Assembly: GCF_006874645.1 (NCBI RefSeq)
Contig: NZ_CP030082.1
Location: 3,906,001 to 3,970,000 of the forward strand
Direction: 5' to 3'
Length of the DNA: 64,000 bases
Origin: Bdellovibrio sp. ZAP7
Lineage (GTDB): Bacteria; Bdellovibrionota; Bdellovibrionia; Bdellovibrionales; Bdellovibrionaceae
Below the pieces are notes generated by a model that saw only the letters and a list, made by a program, of their open reading frames with translations, searched no databases and was not told the origin of the DNA. The translations under genes and the position numbers were made by a program. Each line of letters starts with the position of its first letter. Within the stretch, counting starts at the first letter, position 1. Positions 54,909 through 63,522 of this stretch are shown piece after piece.

Positions 54909-55777
54909 GGAAGTTTCTCCACAGCCTTTTCAACAAGGGTCCACGGATTTGTTTCAAAGAATAGTGGCACTTTCAGTATCTTTTTAAATTTCGTTTTTGC
55001 CTGATCCATCATTTGCGACTGACGATCCAGTTGTTGTTCCAGGTATTGCGCAAACAACCCCAGATCAGATGTTGTCAGTGATTCCGCATTTTGCAAAGAA
55101 GCACGCGGAATGTTCACGTCCAAAACTTTATTCATTACCAGCGTTGGTTCGACGGAAAATTCTTTCTGCAACATTTCAGAAAGCTCGGTCGATTCTTTCA
55201 GTGGCAGTTCTTCTGGTAACGAAACGATATGATATTTTGAAACTTCAGGATCCTTCAGTACACGAATGATGCTACGACTTTGCTCGCCCATGGGACCAAT
55301 CTGTACGGCTTGCGCCATTCCCGCGGGTGCTTCCATCAAAGCCTTGAAATGTCCCGTTGCAAAAGCGTCGACCACCACGCAATCAAAAGGCATTGGTGGT
55401 CCATATTTACGGGGGCCAGAAGTGATTTTTCCCAGCATCGCAAGCTCGGGCAGTCCCGGAGCTATATTGATAAATGCCCTCATAACGGCATTATCAAAGA
55501 AAAGTTTGGCGAGGCTTTCGACTTTGACGAGGTACTGGGCGTACTCTCGCAGGCAGCTTTCCCCGGTCCACAGCGCCAGGGAGAGGTTCGGTTGTATTAA
55601 CTGCGGATGAAAGGTGACATCAGCTAACTCAAAGAAATCCTTGAAGAAGCTTTGATCTCCAAGCTCCACCAGGAGTACTTTTTTTCCCTGACGGCTGAGT
55701 TTTAGCGCGAGAGCGGCAGCCACAACTGACTTCCCAACGCCCCCTTTTCCAGTCACAAAATGAATCTCTTGCTTCAT
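54905..55777 (-). CDS. ArsA/GET3-family ATPase
   Basis: 290 aa from ATG 55777 (the 55828 start has no support). The P-loop VTGKGGVGKSVVAAALA is complete with the signature Lys11. FDCVVVDAFATGHFKALMEAP is the Walker-B-like segment (switch II) and LVMNKVLDVNIPRASL follows. It is the first gene of a unit with the second ATPase and the TPR lipoprotein. It diverges from trigger factor across a 117-bp region. The substrate is unknown; no metal-resistance genes are nearby, so an arsenite role is unlikely. Confidence 0.85.
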   Translation of the reverse strand: MKQEIHFVTGKGGVGKSVVAAALALKLSRQGKKVLLVELGDQSFFKDFFELADVTFHPQLIQPNLSLALWTGESCLREYAQYLVKVESLAKLFFDNAVMRAFINIAPGLPELAMLGKITSGPRKYGPPMPFDCVVVDAFATGHFKALMEAPAGMAQAVQIGPMGEQSRSIIRVLKDPEVSKYHIVSLPEELPLKESTELSEMLQKEFSVEPTLVMNKVLDVNIPRASLQNAESLTTSDLGLFAQYLEQQLDRQSQMMDQAKTKFKKILKVPLFFETNPWTLVEKAVEKLP

Positions 55778-55894
55778 AGTTACTAAAAGTGTCTCTGAGC
55801 TTGGAAATATAGGCATTACGCATAGCATTATAAGGTGCCTTCAGAGAGGGCATACCCTACTATCCGACGGCTTTTAACATGTAGGAGTAATCGC

Positions 55895-57208
55895 ATGAAA
55901 TCAAACGTAGAAAAGGTTTCTAACCTTTCCAGAAAGATGAACATTGAAATCCCAGCTGCTGTTGTTGCGGCTTCTTTCAACAAAATGTTCATTAGCATCC
56001 AAAAAGACGTGGAAATCAAAGGCTTCCGTAAAGGTAAAGCTCCTTTGAACACAATCAAATCCATGTACGGCGATCGTGTAAAACAAGACGTTGTCCAAGA
56101 CCTAGTTCAAAAACATTATGCGCAAGCATTGGAAGAGCACAAACTTGATCCTATCAGCTATCCAGAATTTGAATTCGCTGATGTGACTGCTGACAAAGAC
56201 TTCTCTTTCTCTGCAGCATTTGATGTTCGCCCAGAAATCACTTTGAAAAAATACGAAGGTTTGGAAGTTGAAAAAGAAGCTTTCTCTTTCGACGCTAAAA
56301 AAGTTGACGACGTGTTGAACAACATCCGTTCATCTCGCGCAACATTCGAAACAGTAACTGAAGATCGCGCTGCTAAAAACGGTGACGTTGCAGTTGTTGA
56401 TTTCACTGGCTTCATGAATGGTGCTCCACTTGAAAACGGCGCTGGCACTGACCACAACCTTGAATTGGGCGCAAAACAATTCATCGAAGGTTTTGAAGAA
56501 GGCGTTGTAGGAATGAAAAAAGGCGAAACTAAAACTTTGTCTTTGAAATTCCCAGATCCATACCACTCTGCAGAGCTTGCTGGTAAACCAGTTGAGTTCA
56601 AAGTTACTTTGAAAGAAATCAAAGCAAAAGTATTGCCTGAGTTGAACGATGAGTTCATCAAAACTTTGGGTGGACCAGAGTCTTTGGCTGACTTGAAAAA
56701 AACAATTCAAGAAGACCTTGAGCAAAACGACAAAAAACGTATCGAAGACGGTTTCAAAAACCGCACTTTGAAAACTTTGGTTAAAGAAAACCCAGTTGAA
56801 GTTCCTCCGTCTTTGTTGAAAGAACAAAAAGCTTCATTGGTTGAAGACTTCAAAAAACGTATGTCTGAACAAGGCATGGGCGAAGCTGACTTCTCTTCTT
56901 ACGTTCAAAAATGGGATGCTGATTTCACAGCGACTGCAACTGAGATGATCCAATCTTCATTCTTGGTAGATGCTATTGCAAAGAAACATGATCTATTCGC
57001 GAAAAAAGAAGACTTGGATGCTAAGTTTGAAGAGTACGCAAAACAAACAAACATCGAAGTTTCTCGTATCAAAGAATTCTACGGCCGTCCTGACCAATCA
57101 AGCCGTTTGACTTACCAAATCACTGAAGAAAAAGTGATCAACTTCTTGAACAAAACTATCAAAGTTAAAGAAGTTCCAGCTGGTACATTCAAAGACGAAC
57201 AAAACTAA
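55895..57208 (+). CDS. tig: Trigger factor
   Basis: 437 aa from ATG 55895 (TAGGAG upstream). Ribosome-binding signature GFRKGKAP at about residues 44-51, central FKBP-type PPIase domain (GDVAVVDFTGFMNGAPLENG and GMKKGETKTLSLKFP), and a helical C-terminal chaperone domain. Codon usage is strongly biased to AAA, GAA and ACT, matching a highly expressed gene. It is the ribosome-associated folding chaperone. In many genomes tig is linked to clpP-clpX; here they are 9 kb apart. Confidence 0.96.
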   Translation: MKSNVEKVSNLSRKMNIEIPAAVVAASFNKMFISIQKDVEIKGFRKGKAPLNTIKSMYGDRVKQDVVQDLVQKHYAQALEEHKLDPISYPEFEFADVTADKDFSFSAAFDVRPEITLKKYEGLEVEKEAFSFDAKKVDDVLNNIRSSRATFETVTEDRAAKNGDVAVVDFTGFMNGAPLENGAGTDHNLELGAKQFIEGFEEGVVGMKKGETKTLSLKFPDPYHSAELAGKPVEFKVTLKEIKAKVLPELNDEFIKTLGGPESLADLKKTIQEDLEQNDKKRIEDGFKNRTLKTLVKENPVEVPPSLLKEQKASLVEDFKKRMSEQGMGEADFSSYVQKWDADFTATATEMIQSSFLVDAIAKKHDLFAKKEDLDAKFEEYAKQTNIEVSRIKEFYGRPDQSSRLTYQITEEKVINFLNKTIKVKEVPAGTFKDEQN

Positions 57209-57233
57209 TTGTTCTTCTTAAAGTTGAAAAACT

Positions 57234-57262
57234 AAAAAAGGCTCTCGCAAGAGAGCCTTTTT
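57234..57262 (+). terminator. Terminator after tig
   Basis: GGCTCTC (57240-57246) and GAGAGCC (57251-57257) with loop GCAA, followed by TTTTTCTTTT. The preceding A-run makes it bidirectional, so it may also serve the gene ending at 57275. Confidence 0.85.
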
Positions 57263-57274
57263 CTTTTCGCACCA

Positions 57275-57661
57275 TCACTTAACGTATTCGAAGATTCCAT
57301 AGACCTCAGGGTTGCAGCTTCCCATAGAGATTTTATCTACCGTACCGGATACTTTAGTTAGTTCTTTATTAATTTTTGATCCCCTCATCAGTTGAAGGCG
57401 ATAAACTTTTTCGACGGACTTCTCACCTGTCTCTGGGCTTTCAGTTTCGACCAAAATCGGCTCTTTTAGAATCAACGCCAAATAAGTCTCTCCGCACTTT
57501 TCTATAAGCCATTTATCATCATCGTCTGCGTTTTGACGAAACATTCTTGCAACTGTGCCTTCCAACTCCACAGGCTCCCAGGCCTTAATGACCGGGGACT
57601 TCGCCAGGGCATTTGTGGATGTCATCAATAAGATCATCATTAGTAAGCTTAAATTTTTCAT
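57275..57661 (-). CDS. Small secreted protein of unknown function
   Basis: 128 aa from ATG 57661, which has AGGAGA upstream and begins a clean signal peptide MKNLSLLMMILLMTSTNALA; the frame extends to 57685. The mature part has two Cys (EKCGETYLAL and GSCNPEVYG) able to form a disulfide, with an OB-fold-like beta pattern (ELEGTVARMFRQ, KVSGTVDKISMG). No family is recognised. Confidence 0.65.
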   Translation of the reverse strand: MKNLSLLMMILLMTSTNALAKSPVIKAWEPVELEGTVARMFRQNADDDDKWLIEKCGETYLALILKEPILVETESPETGEKSVEKVYRLQLMRGSKINKELTKVSGTVDKISMGSCNPEVYGIFEYVK

Positions 57662-57721
57662 AGGGTTCTCCTGTTTATTCTTCATTAAGTTGGCTTTCGT
57701 TTCGAGAAGACTTTTAGCTGA

Positions 57722-57749
57722 TTGCGTTATCGATAAAAACTGATATTAT
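57722..57749 (+). promoter_or_regulatory. Putative promoter for gene 57776
   Basis: TTGCGT (57722-57727), 16-bp spacer, TATTAT (57744-57749) preceded by TG, an extended -10. It is 27 bp before the start of the TPR/HTH gene. Confidence 0.5.
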
Positions 57750-57775
57750 GAGACGAAGGGTTTTGTCCCCGGGGT

Positions 57776-59239
57776 ATGGCCGTGAACTATTTGAAAATAA
57801 TTGAAGCCTCTGAAGAACTTCTTAGGAACGGCCAAGTAGCTAAAGCCGCTCAGAATTTTAAGAAAATACGACTCTCAAAAGTCGTTACAAAAGATGCCGT
57901 TCACGTGGCTCAATTCGCCCGCCGTACGGGGCAAATAACTGCCGGATTAAAAGTTTTACAACGGCAGATTTCAAAGAAACAAACTGTGGATAGGCAGAAT
58001 CTGGAATTTAAAGCTGAGTATGCAAACGTGCTTACTCTCATCGGCTGCGTGACTGAGGCATTGGGCATCTTGGCAGAGGTGACTACCCAGTCAATCCCCG
58101 AAGCTCTGCTTGCAAAGTCCTGGTGTCACTTTGAAGTATGGGAGTATTCGAAAGCTATTCCTTTACTAAAAAAGTATGTGCGTGTTCAAAGCGATGAATA
58201 TCTTCGTCTTGCTGGATATGTGAATTTAGCGGAAGCACTTCTCGGCGCTGGCGATCCGGTTTCTGCGATAGCAATCGCCACCAAGGCGGCTGCCGAAGCG
58301 AAACGAAAGTACTACACTCGTCTGCTTGCAAATGCTCTGCACATACGGGCGCAGGCTTATGAACTGCAACACGACCTTGCTAAATCGAATTCTGACTTGA
58401 AACAGGCAATGGAGATCTTTGGATCATCGCTGACCTCTGATGCCTTTCTGATCCGTCGTCAGATTGCCATCAATGATTCAATTCGAAATAAAAAGGCTGC
58501 TTCGCTCGTTAAAGCCAAAGATGAAGCTTTAGGATTGGGTGAATACGAAAGCTTAAGGCATCTTGATTATAAGAGTTTAGAGATTAAGTTTAACAACGAG
58601 GTGTTCAATCATCTTTACTATGGCTCCCCTTATGAACATTTTCGCACACGGCTTCTAAAACGATTTCCACAAGGCAAAATCCGCAGAAACTATATCTGGG
58701 GTGATAAATCCGGGACAGCGCTTGATCTATCTACGGAGAATGTCCACTTCGGTACAAAGTCTGTTGAAATTACTCCCCAAGTGCACCGACTTCTTTTGAC
58801 TCTGATTAATGATTCCTACAATCCCGTGCGTATTGGTGGGATTTACTCTTCGAGTTTTCCAGGATCTCACTTTATAGCAGACCACTCCTCAACAGTGGTT
58901 CATCAGGCATTAAAGCGGTTGCGACAATGGTTTGAGGAGAACGAAATTCCCCTGACTGTTGAATGTACAAAACGCAGATACAGATTAATTCAGCTGAAGC
59001 CGGTCGGCATTATCTTATCGAAAGATTCGTTCAAGGAACTTGAGGGATTGTCGACGATTCAAAAGTTGAGACGTGCCTTTGTTATCGCGCATGAATTTGG
59101 GATGACTGATGCGATAGACGTGTTGGGTATATCAAAGGCCTCCGCTCATCGCGCCTTAGTCTCTGAGATAATGAGCGGAAATATTGAAAAGAAGCATAAA
59201 GGACGAAATACCAAGTACGTTATTAAAGCTGGGGAGTGA
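57776..59239 (+). CDS. TPR protein with winged-helix and C-terminal HTH-like region
   Basis: 487 aa. The first half is helical repeats of TPR type (AEYANVLTLIGCVTEALGILAEVTT; AGYVNLAEALLGAGDPVSAIAIATKA). From about residue 330 there is a winged-helix-like region (EITPQVHRLLLTLINDSYNPVRIGGIY, then VHQALKRLRQWFEENEIPLTV), and the last 60 residues look like a second HTH (TDAIDVLGISKASAHRALVSEIMSGNIEKKHKG). It has no receiver or sensor domain. It resembles the regulator at 33283 in plan. Its 3' end overlaps the convergent hydrolase gene by 17 bp. Confidence 0.78.
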   Translation: MAVNYLKIIEASEELLRNGQVAKAAQNFKKIRLSKVVTKDAVHVAQFARRTGQITAGLKVLQRQISKKQTVDRQNLEFKAEYANVLTLIGCVTEALGILAEVTTQSIPEALLAKSWCHFEVWEYSKAIPLLKKYVRVQSDEYLRLAGYVNLAEALLGAGDPVSAIAIATKAAAEAKRKYYTRLLANALHIRAQAYELQHDLAKSNSDLKQAMEIFGSSLTSDAFLIRRQIAINDSIRNKKAASLVKAKDEALGLGEYESLRHLDYKSLEIKFNNEVFNHLYYGSPYEHFRTRLLKRFPQGKIRRNYIWGDKSGTALDLSTENVHFGTKSVEITPQVHRLLLTLINDSYNPVRIGGIYSSSFPGSHFIADHSSTVVHQALKRLRQWFEENEIPLTVECTKRRYRLIQLKPVGIILSKDSFKELEGLSTIQKLRRAFVIAHEFGMTDAIDVLGISKASAHRALVSEIMSGNIEKKHKGRNTKYVIKAGE

Positions 59240-60233
59240 AGGCTTTCCAGAATTTTTCTGGGTTTTCGATGAATGGAGTGTGACCCATCCCTTCTAGGGA
59301 AATCAGTTTTCCTTTGGGAATTTTGCTGATCACGTCTTTCGCCATCTTTGGGTAGTTGCCCATTTTCTTTTTGTTTTCTTCTGGAGCCCAAGCTTTACCG
59401 ATGGCTGTTTTGTCTTTTGTGCCAATAACTAGAACTGTCGGCACTTTTAGGTTTTTGAATTCATAGTAAACCGGCTGCGTGAAGATTGCCTCGGAGGTTA
59501 ATGCTGACGTCCATGCCAGACGAGCCGAATCGGGACCTTCGAACCAACCTTGAGCAGGCACCAGGTATTTGTCGTATTCAGGTTTCCATTTGCCATCATA
59601 ATAGTACTCCAACTGATATTTTTTAACCTTGTCGATATTGCCTGCGAGCTCTTGGGCATACAGTTGGTCGACACTTTTATACGTCGTTAAAGTTTTCCAG
59701 TCCTCAAGTCCCAATGGATCGATCATGAAAAGTTTCGTGATATTTTCGGGATACATCAAAGCATAGCGAGCCGCGAGCATTCCTCCCATGGAGTGGCCCA
59801 GCAGTTGGAATTTCGTGACCTTCAAATTGTCGAGCAGCATTTTTGAATAGGATGCCAAGGCGTGCAGTGAATATTGAAACATTTCAGGCTTTGTCGATTT
59901 TCCAAAACCGATTTGATCAATCATGATCACACGGTAGCCTTTGCCAACTAATACTTTCGCCATGTCTTCAAAGTAGTAACCTGAAAAGTTTTTTCCATGG
60001 AAAAGCACGATCACTTTGTCAGAACTTTTTTCTGGAGCCACATCCATATAGGCCATTTTCAAATCTTGGTTCTGTGCATGGAAAGAAAAATAAGAAACCG
60101 GGAATGGATAATTGAACTGAGTCAGTTCAGCATCAAAACCCTTCATAGGTGGCGGAGGCGCGGTCTCAGTCTTTGTAGATTGAGAAGCACAAGCCGATAA
60201 AACCAGAAGTGAAAGCAAAAGTATTTTTCTCAT
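59223..60233 (-). CDS. Alpha/beta-hydrolase lipoprotein
   Basis: 336 aa from ATG 60233 (MRKILLLSLLVLSACAS; lipobox LSAC), so an envelope lipoprotein. The alpha/beta-hydrolase fold has the nucleophile elbow LLGHSMGGMLAARYAL, an HGKNFSGYYFEDM oxyanion segment, the acid near VLVIGTKDKTA, and His in MGHTPFIENPEKFW. Possible activities are esterase or lipase on host or own lipids. Convergent with the TPR/HTH gene. Substrate is unknown. Confidence 0.88.
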   Translation of the reverse strand: MRKILLLSLLVLSACASQSTKTETAPPPPMKGFDAELTQFNYPFPVSYFSFHAQNQDLKMAYMDVAPEKSSDKVIVLFHGKNFSGYYFEDMAKVLVGKGYRVIMIDQIGFGKSTKPEMFQYSLHALASYSKMLLDNLKVTKFQLLGHSMGGMLAARYALMYPENITKLFMIDPLGLEDWKTLTTYKSVDQLYAQELAGNIDKVKKYQLEYYYDGKWKPEYDKYLVPAQGWFEGPDSARLAWTSALTSEAIFTQPVYYEFKNLKVPTVLVIGTKDKTAIGKAWAPEENKKKMGNYPKMAKDVISKIPKGKLISLEGMGHTPFIENPEKFWKAFTPQL

Positions 60234-60324
60234 ATCAATTCTCCCCAAAGGAAAATGATAGAAGACTCTGCCTGATTGAAAAAGGATTCTTTAATTCCGA
60301 GTGCGAAACATCAAGAGGGTAATA

Positions 60325-60903
60325 TTAACGACAATTATTAAACTGTTGGAAGTAGCGTTGGCAAACGGAGTATTGGGAATTGCAGTCGTTCACGTCGGCG
60401 GAGTTGTAGTGGGTTGTTGGGCAGACGCGGGAGCTGTTGCGAGCGACGTTGATTGTTACGTCGCCTTGGCTTAGGGGTTCGCGATTGTTCTCGCCGTAAA
60501 TTGCGTAGCTGATTTTATTTTTTCCGGCTGCAAGCAATGGCTTCTGGAACAGAGTCGAAATCCAAAGATTGATTCCGGCAGCGCTGCGTCCGCGAGATCC
60601 GTCGTAATTGTCTTCTTTGGTGCGAGTGGAACCGTCTTCACGAAGGTTGCGAAGTTCATAACGAACGGCGCGAGCGTCGCGTGGACCAACGAAGTAATCA
60701 TAAGAAGCGGGATCTAAAACGACATCACGACATGTGAAAGTGGCTGCTCCCCCACCGTTGAAGCCTTCGCAAGTTACGTGAACTTGGCCTTCAATGGGAG
60801 TTGCTTTGAACTGGTTGCCTGACGAAAAACCCACAGGGTCAGCGGCCTGAACCACTGATCCCAATACGCTTACGCATAATAATGTGAGAATATTCTTAAA
60901 CAA
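60325..60903 (-). CDS. Cys-containing secreted protein of unknown function
   Basis: 192 aa with signal peptide MFKNILTLLCVSVLGSVVQA. The mature protein contains VTCEGFNGGGAATFTCRDVVLDP, an Arg-rich middle, and a C-terminal Cys cluster (RVCPTTHYNS, DCNSQYSVCQRYF, NNCR), so several disulfides are expected outside the cytoplasm. No family recognised. It stands alone between the hydrolase and the ctpA operon. Confidence 0.65.
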   Translation of the reverse strand: MFKNILTLLCVSVLGSVVQAADPVGFSSGNQFKATPIEGQVHVTCEGFNGGGAATFTCRDVVLDPASYDYFVGPRDARAVRYELRNLREDGSTRTKEDNYDGSRGRSAAGINLWISTLFQKPLLAAGKNKISYAIYGENNREPLSQGDVTINVARNSSRVCPTTHYNSADVNDCNSQYSVCQRYFQQFNNCR

Positions 60904-60965
60904 AGAGGCCCCTCCGCCTGCTAAAGTTGCAGTAGAGTAAGGCCCCTATTTTTCGGAATCAATAA

Positions 60966-62345
60966 CTAGCGCGTCAAACCCTTCATGGTATTCCACGCCT
61001 TAAGATAGCTAAATGCTTGATATGCTTGGTAATCTTTCTTCAGGATATTGTCGCGAGGCGATAGTTTCTCGTCTTTTTTCGACCCCACGTCCTTCCACCA
61101 AGCAAGTGCGCCCTCTTCAGCACCCTTTTTAACATCAAGCTTTTCAGCCGCTTTTTCCTTATCGCCCTTCAAGTGACCTGCGATATCGCCCTCACGAGTG
61201 GACTGTTGTTTTTGGATCGACTTCGCAAAAACTTCCGGATCGATGTCTTCGATTTCCACATCTGGGTGGATACCTTCAGCTTGGATGGAAACACCACTTG
61301 GAGTGTAGTAACGAGCCACGGTCAATTTCAAACCGGAGCCGTCGCCCAACTTGATAACGGATTGAACGGAACCTTTACCGAACGTACGTTGACCGACAAT
61401 CAAAGCACGTTTGTTATCTTGAAGTGCTCCAGAAACGATCTCACTCGCGCTGGCTGTGTATTCATTCACCAGGATCACAAGTGGAACATTCTGGTATTTG
61501 CCTTTTTTAGTGGCCATCGCCACTTCTTTTTCAGCTTTGTTACGACCAATTGTACTTACGATCACGCCTTCTTTTAGGAACATATCGCTGACTTTAACGG
61601 CCTGATCAAGCAAACCACCTGGATTTCTGCGCAAGTCCAATAACAAACCGTTGATTTGACCTTTGTTGTTTTTCATGTGATTTGCGATCGCTGTTTCAAG
61701 ATCTTTACCTGTGTTTTCGATAAAGCTTGTGATTCTAACGTAAGCAAAACCATCACCCATGTCTGTGTATTTCACAGATTTGATTTTCACAACACCGCGA
61801 GTGATTGTGATATCGCGTGGTTTTTCTTCGTTTTCACGAACAACTCTTAAAACAATTTTGCTGCCTTTTTTACCTCGCATGAATGAGGACGCTTCAACCA
61901 AGCTCATACCTTTCGTGCTGTTACCATCGATGGCGATAACTTTATCGCCCGCTTTGATACCCGCTTGCCATGCTGGAGCATCTTCAATTGGAGAGATGAT
62001 CGTTAAGATGCCATTTTGATTTGAAATCTCGATACCCAAACCACCGAACTCACCGCTCGTTTCGGTTTCGAAGTCTTTGAAAATATCCGGTGGCATAAAG
62101 TTCGTATGCGGATCCAACTCACGAAGCATCCCTTTGATCGCTCCGTACACCAACTTTTTCGTATCAGTTTCTTCGACATAGTATTGCTGAATCAAATTCA
62201 AAACTTTACTGAAGTTTTGTAGATCAGCGTAACGCTCTTGAGCGAATGCACGGACTTGAAAACCTGTTTCAGCCATTACGAAAAGGACCAGAAGCAGAAT
62301 GCCTCCGAGAATATAGGTTTTCCAATAGCGTTTGATAGATTGCAT
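60966..62345 (-). CDS. C-terminal processing peptidase, S41 (CtpA-like)
   Basis: 459 aa. A signal anchor (YILGGILLLVLFVMAETGF) starts the protein, then a PDZ domain (FGGLGIEISNQNGILTIISP) and the S41 core with the catalytic Ser in ASASEIVSGAL and Lys in FGKGSVQ. These periplasmic serine/lysine proteases cut C-terminal tails of envelope proteins and regulate wall hydrolases. Last gene of the ftsX-envC-ctpA operon, 4 bp after the EnvC-like gene. Confidence 0.94.
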   Translation of the reverse strand: MQSIKRYWKTYILGGILLLVLFVMAETGFQVRAFAQERYADLQNFSKVLNLIQQYYVEETDTKKLVYGAIKGMLRELDPHTNFMPPDIFKDFETETSGEFGGLGIEISNQNGILTIISPIEDAPAWQAGIKAGDKVIAIDGNSTKGMSLVEASSFMRGKKGSKIVLRVVRENEEKPRDITITRGVVKIKSVKYTDMGDGFAYVRITSFIENTGKDLETAIANHMKNNKGQINGLLLDLRRNPGGLLDQAVKVSDMFLKEGVIVSTIGRNKAEKEVAMATKKGKYQNVPLVILVNEYTASASEIVSGALQDNKRALIVGQRTFGKGSVQSVIKLGDGSGLKLTVARYYTPSGVSIQAEGIHPDVEIEDIDPEVFAKSIQKQQSTREGDIAGHLKGDKEKAAEKLDVKKGAEEGALAWWKDVGSKKDEKLSPRDNILKKDYQAYQAFSYLKAWNTMKGLTR

Positions 62346-62349
62346 GTGG

Positions 62350-63522
62350 TTAGAGTCCTTTCATCCACTGTTGCGGGTCGTAGGGTTCAGAAAAATGTCT
62401 GATTTCAAAATACAATCCCGAAGGATTATCTGCGGAGGCATCACCGGTTGTCGCTACAACCTGTGCTTGTGTGATTTCTTCGCCTGTCGTCACCTTAATT
62501 TCTTCAGCATGGGAATAGACAGAATAGTAGTGATCGCCATGATCCACAATAACTGTATTTCCAAATCCAGGAAGTTCGCCCACGTATGAAACTTTACCTT
62601 CAAACACGGATTTAACCGGACTTCCTTTAGCTGCCGATATGAAAATGCCTTTGCTCGTTAAAGTGTAAGGGTGATCCTTACCTTTCATAAGTCCAAATTT
62701 TTGCGTTACGACTCCAGCAAGAGGTCTTGGAAGCTCACCTTTTGAATCCAGAAAGGAGGCTTTGAATAACGTATCAAAAACCCCGGTGTCATCGATGTTG
62801 TATTGCGCTGATTTGGATTTGAGGTCGTTGATTTTGTTTTCAGCGAACATTTTGCTCTTACGAATGCCGCTTAAGAGTTTGTTTTTCAAGGATTGCTCAG
62901 CAACGAGCTTTTGTTCTTGGGTTGAGATACCGGCCTCAACAGCTTTCAGATTTTCCAAACGCTGAGAGATAGCTTTTCTTTTACTTTGCAGGTCCTGGAC
63001 GTCGTGCCTGTATCCTTTGATTAATTCTAAATCTCGTTGAGCAACAATTCCTAGAATTTTTAGATTTCTGTCCAATGAAACGGAACTGTCAGCGTTCAGA
63101 ATGAATCGTGCTAGGGGCTGGCCACCCAATTTGTAGATTGCTTTTAAACGCTCGGCCAATTGAGCCCGTTGAACTTTAGCTTTGGCTTCTAGCTCGTCCA
63201 CTTTTTCCGTCAAATTTTTAATATTAACTTCCAAAAGTTCACGTTGTTGCGAAAGCGAGCTACGTTCCGTGACGGTCTTTTTGATCTTTTTATTGATTTC
63301 ATAAAGTCCCGAAAGGACCTGACGTTGTTTAACTTCGACATCGGCGAGCTTTTGCTTTGTCGCTTCCATATCTTTGGTCAATGCATCGACCTTTTCTGCA
63401 GGCGTTGATTCAGGCGTCGCCGCCTGTGCCGCAGAAAATGCCATCGATATTGAAAGTGCCCCGAGGGCCAATGACCATTTCAAGTTTTTAGGCCCTTTGA
63501 CTTGCGGCCGCGTAGCCGTCAT
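62350..63522 (-). CDS. envC: EnvC-like murein hydrolase activator with degenerate LytM domain
   Basis: 390 aa from ATG 63522; GTG 63537 is also open. A signal segment (LKWSLALGALSISMAFSAAQAA) precedes a long coiled coil (about residues 45-240, for example LLEVNIKNLTEKVDELEAKAK). The C-terminal LytM/M23 domain has SKGIFISAAKGSPV, where active M23 enzymes have HKGxD; the His and Asp ligands are Ser and Phe, so it should be catalytically inactive. This is how EnvC activates amidases. It overlaps the ftsX gene by 35 bp, supporting action with FtsEX at the division site. Confidence 0.85.
   Translation of the reverse strand: MTATRPQVKGPKNLKWSLALGALSISMAFSAAQAATPESTPAEKVDALTKDMEATKQKLADVEVKQRQVLSGLYEINKKIKKTVTERSSLSQQRELLEVNIKNLTEKVDELEAKAKVQRAQLAERLKAIYKLGGQPLARFILNADSSVSLDRNLKILGIVAQRDLELIKGYRHDVQDLQSKRKAISQRLENLKAVEAGISTQEQKLVAEQSLKNKLLSGIRKSKMFAENKINDLKSKSAQYNIDDTGVFDTLFKASFLDSKGELPRPLAGVVTQKFGLMKGKDHPYTLTSKGIFISAAKGSPVKSVFEGKVSYVGELPGFGNTVIVDHGDHYYSVYSHAEEIKVTTGEEITQAQVVATTGDASADNPSGLYFEIRHFSEPYDPQQWMKGL

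Noticed and set aside
54905-55777. Arsenite efflux role for the ArsA-like ATPases
   Set aside because: No arsB, arsC, arsR or metal-binding Cys pattern is nearby; context points elsewhere.
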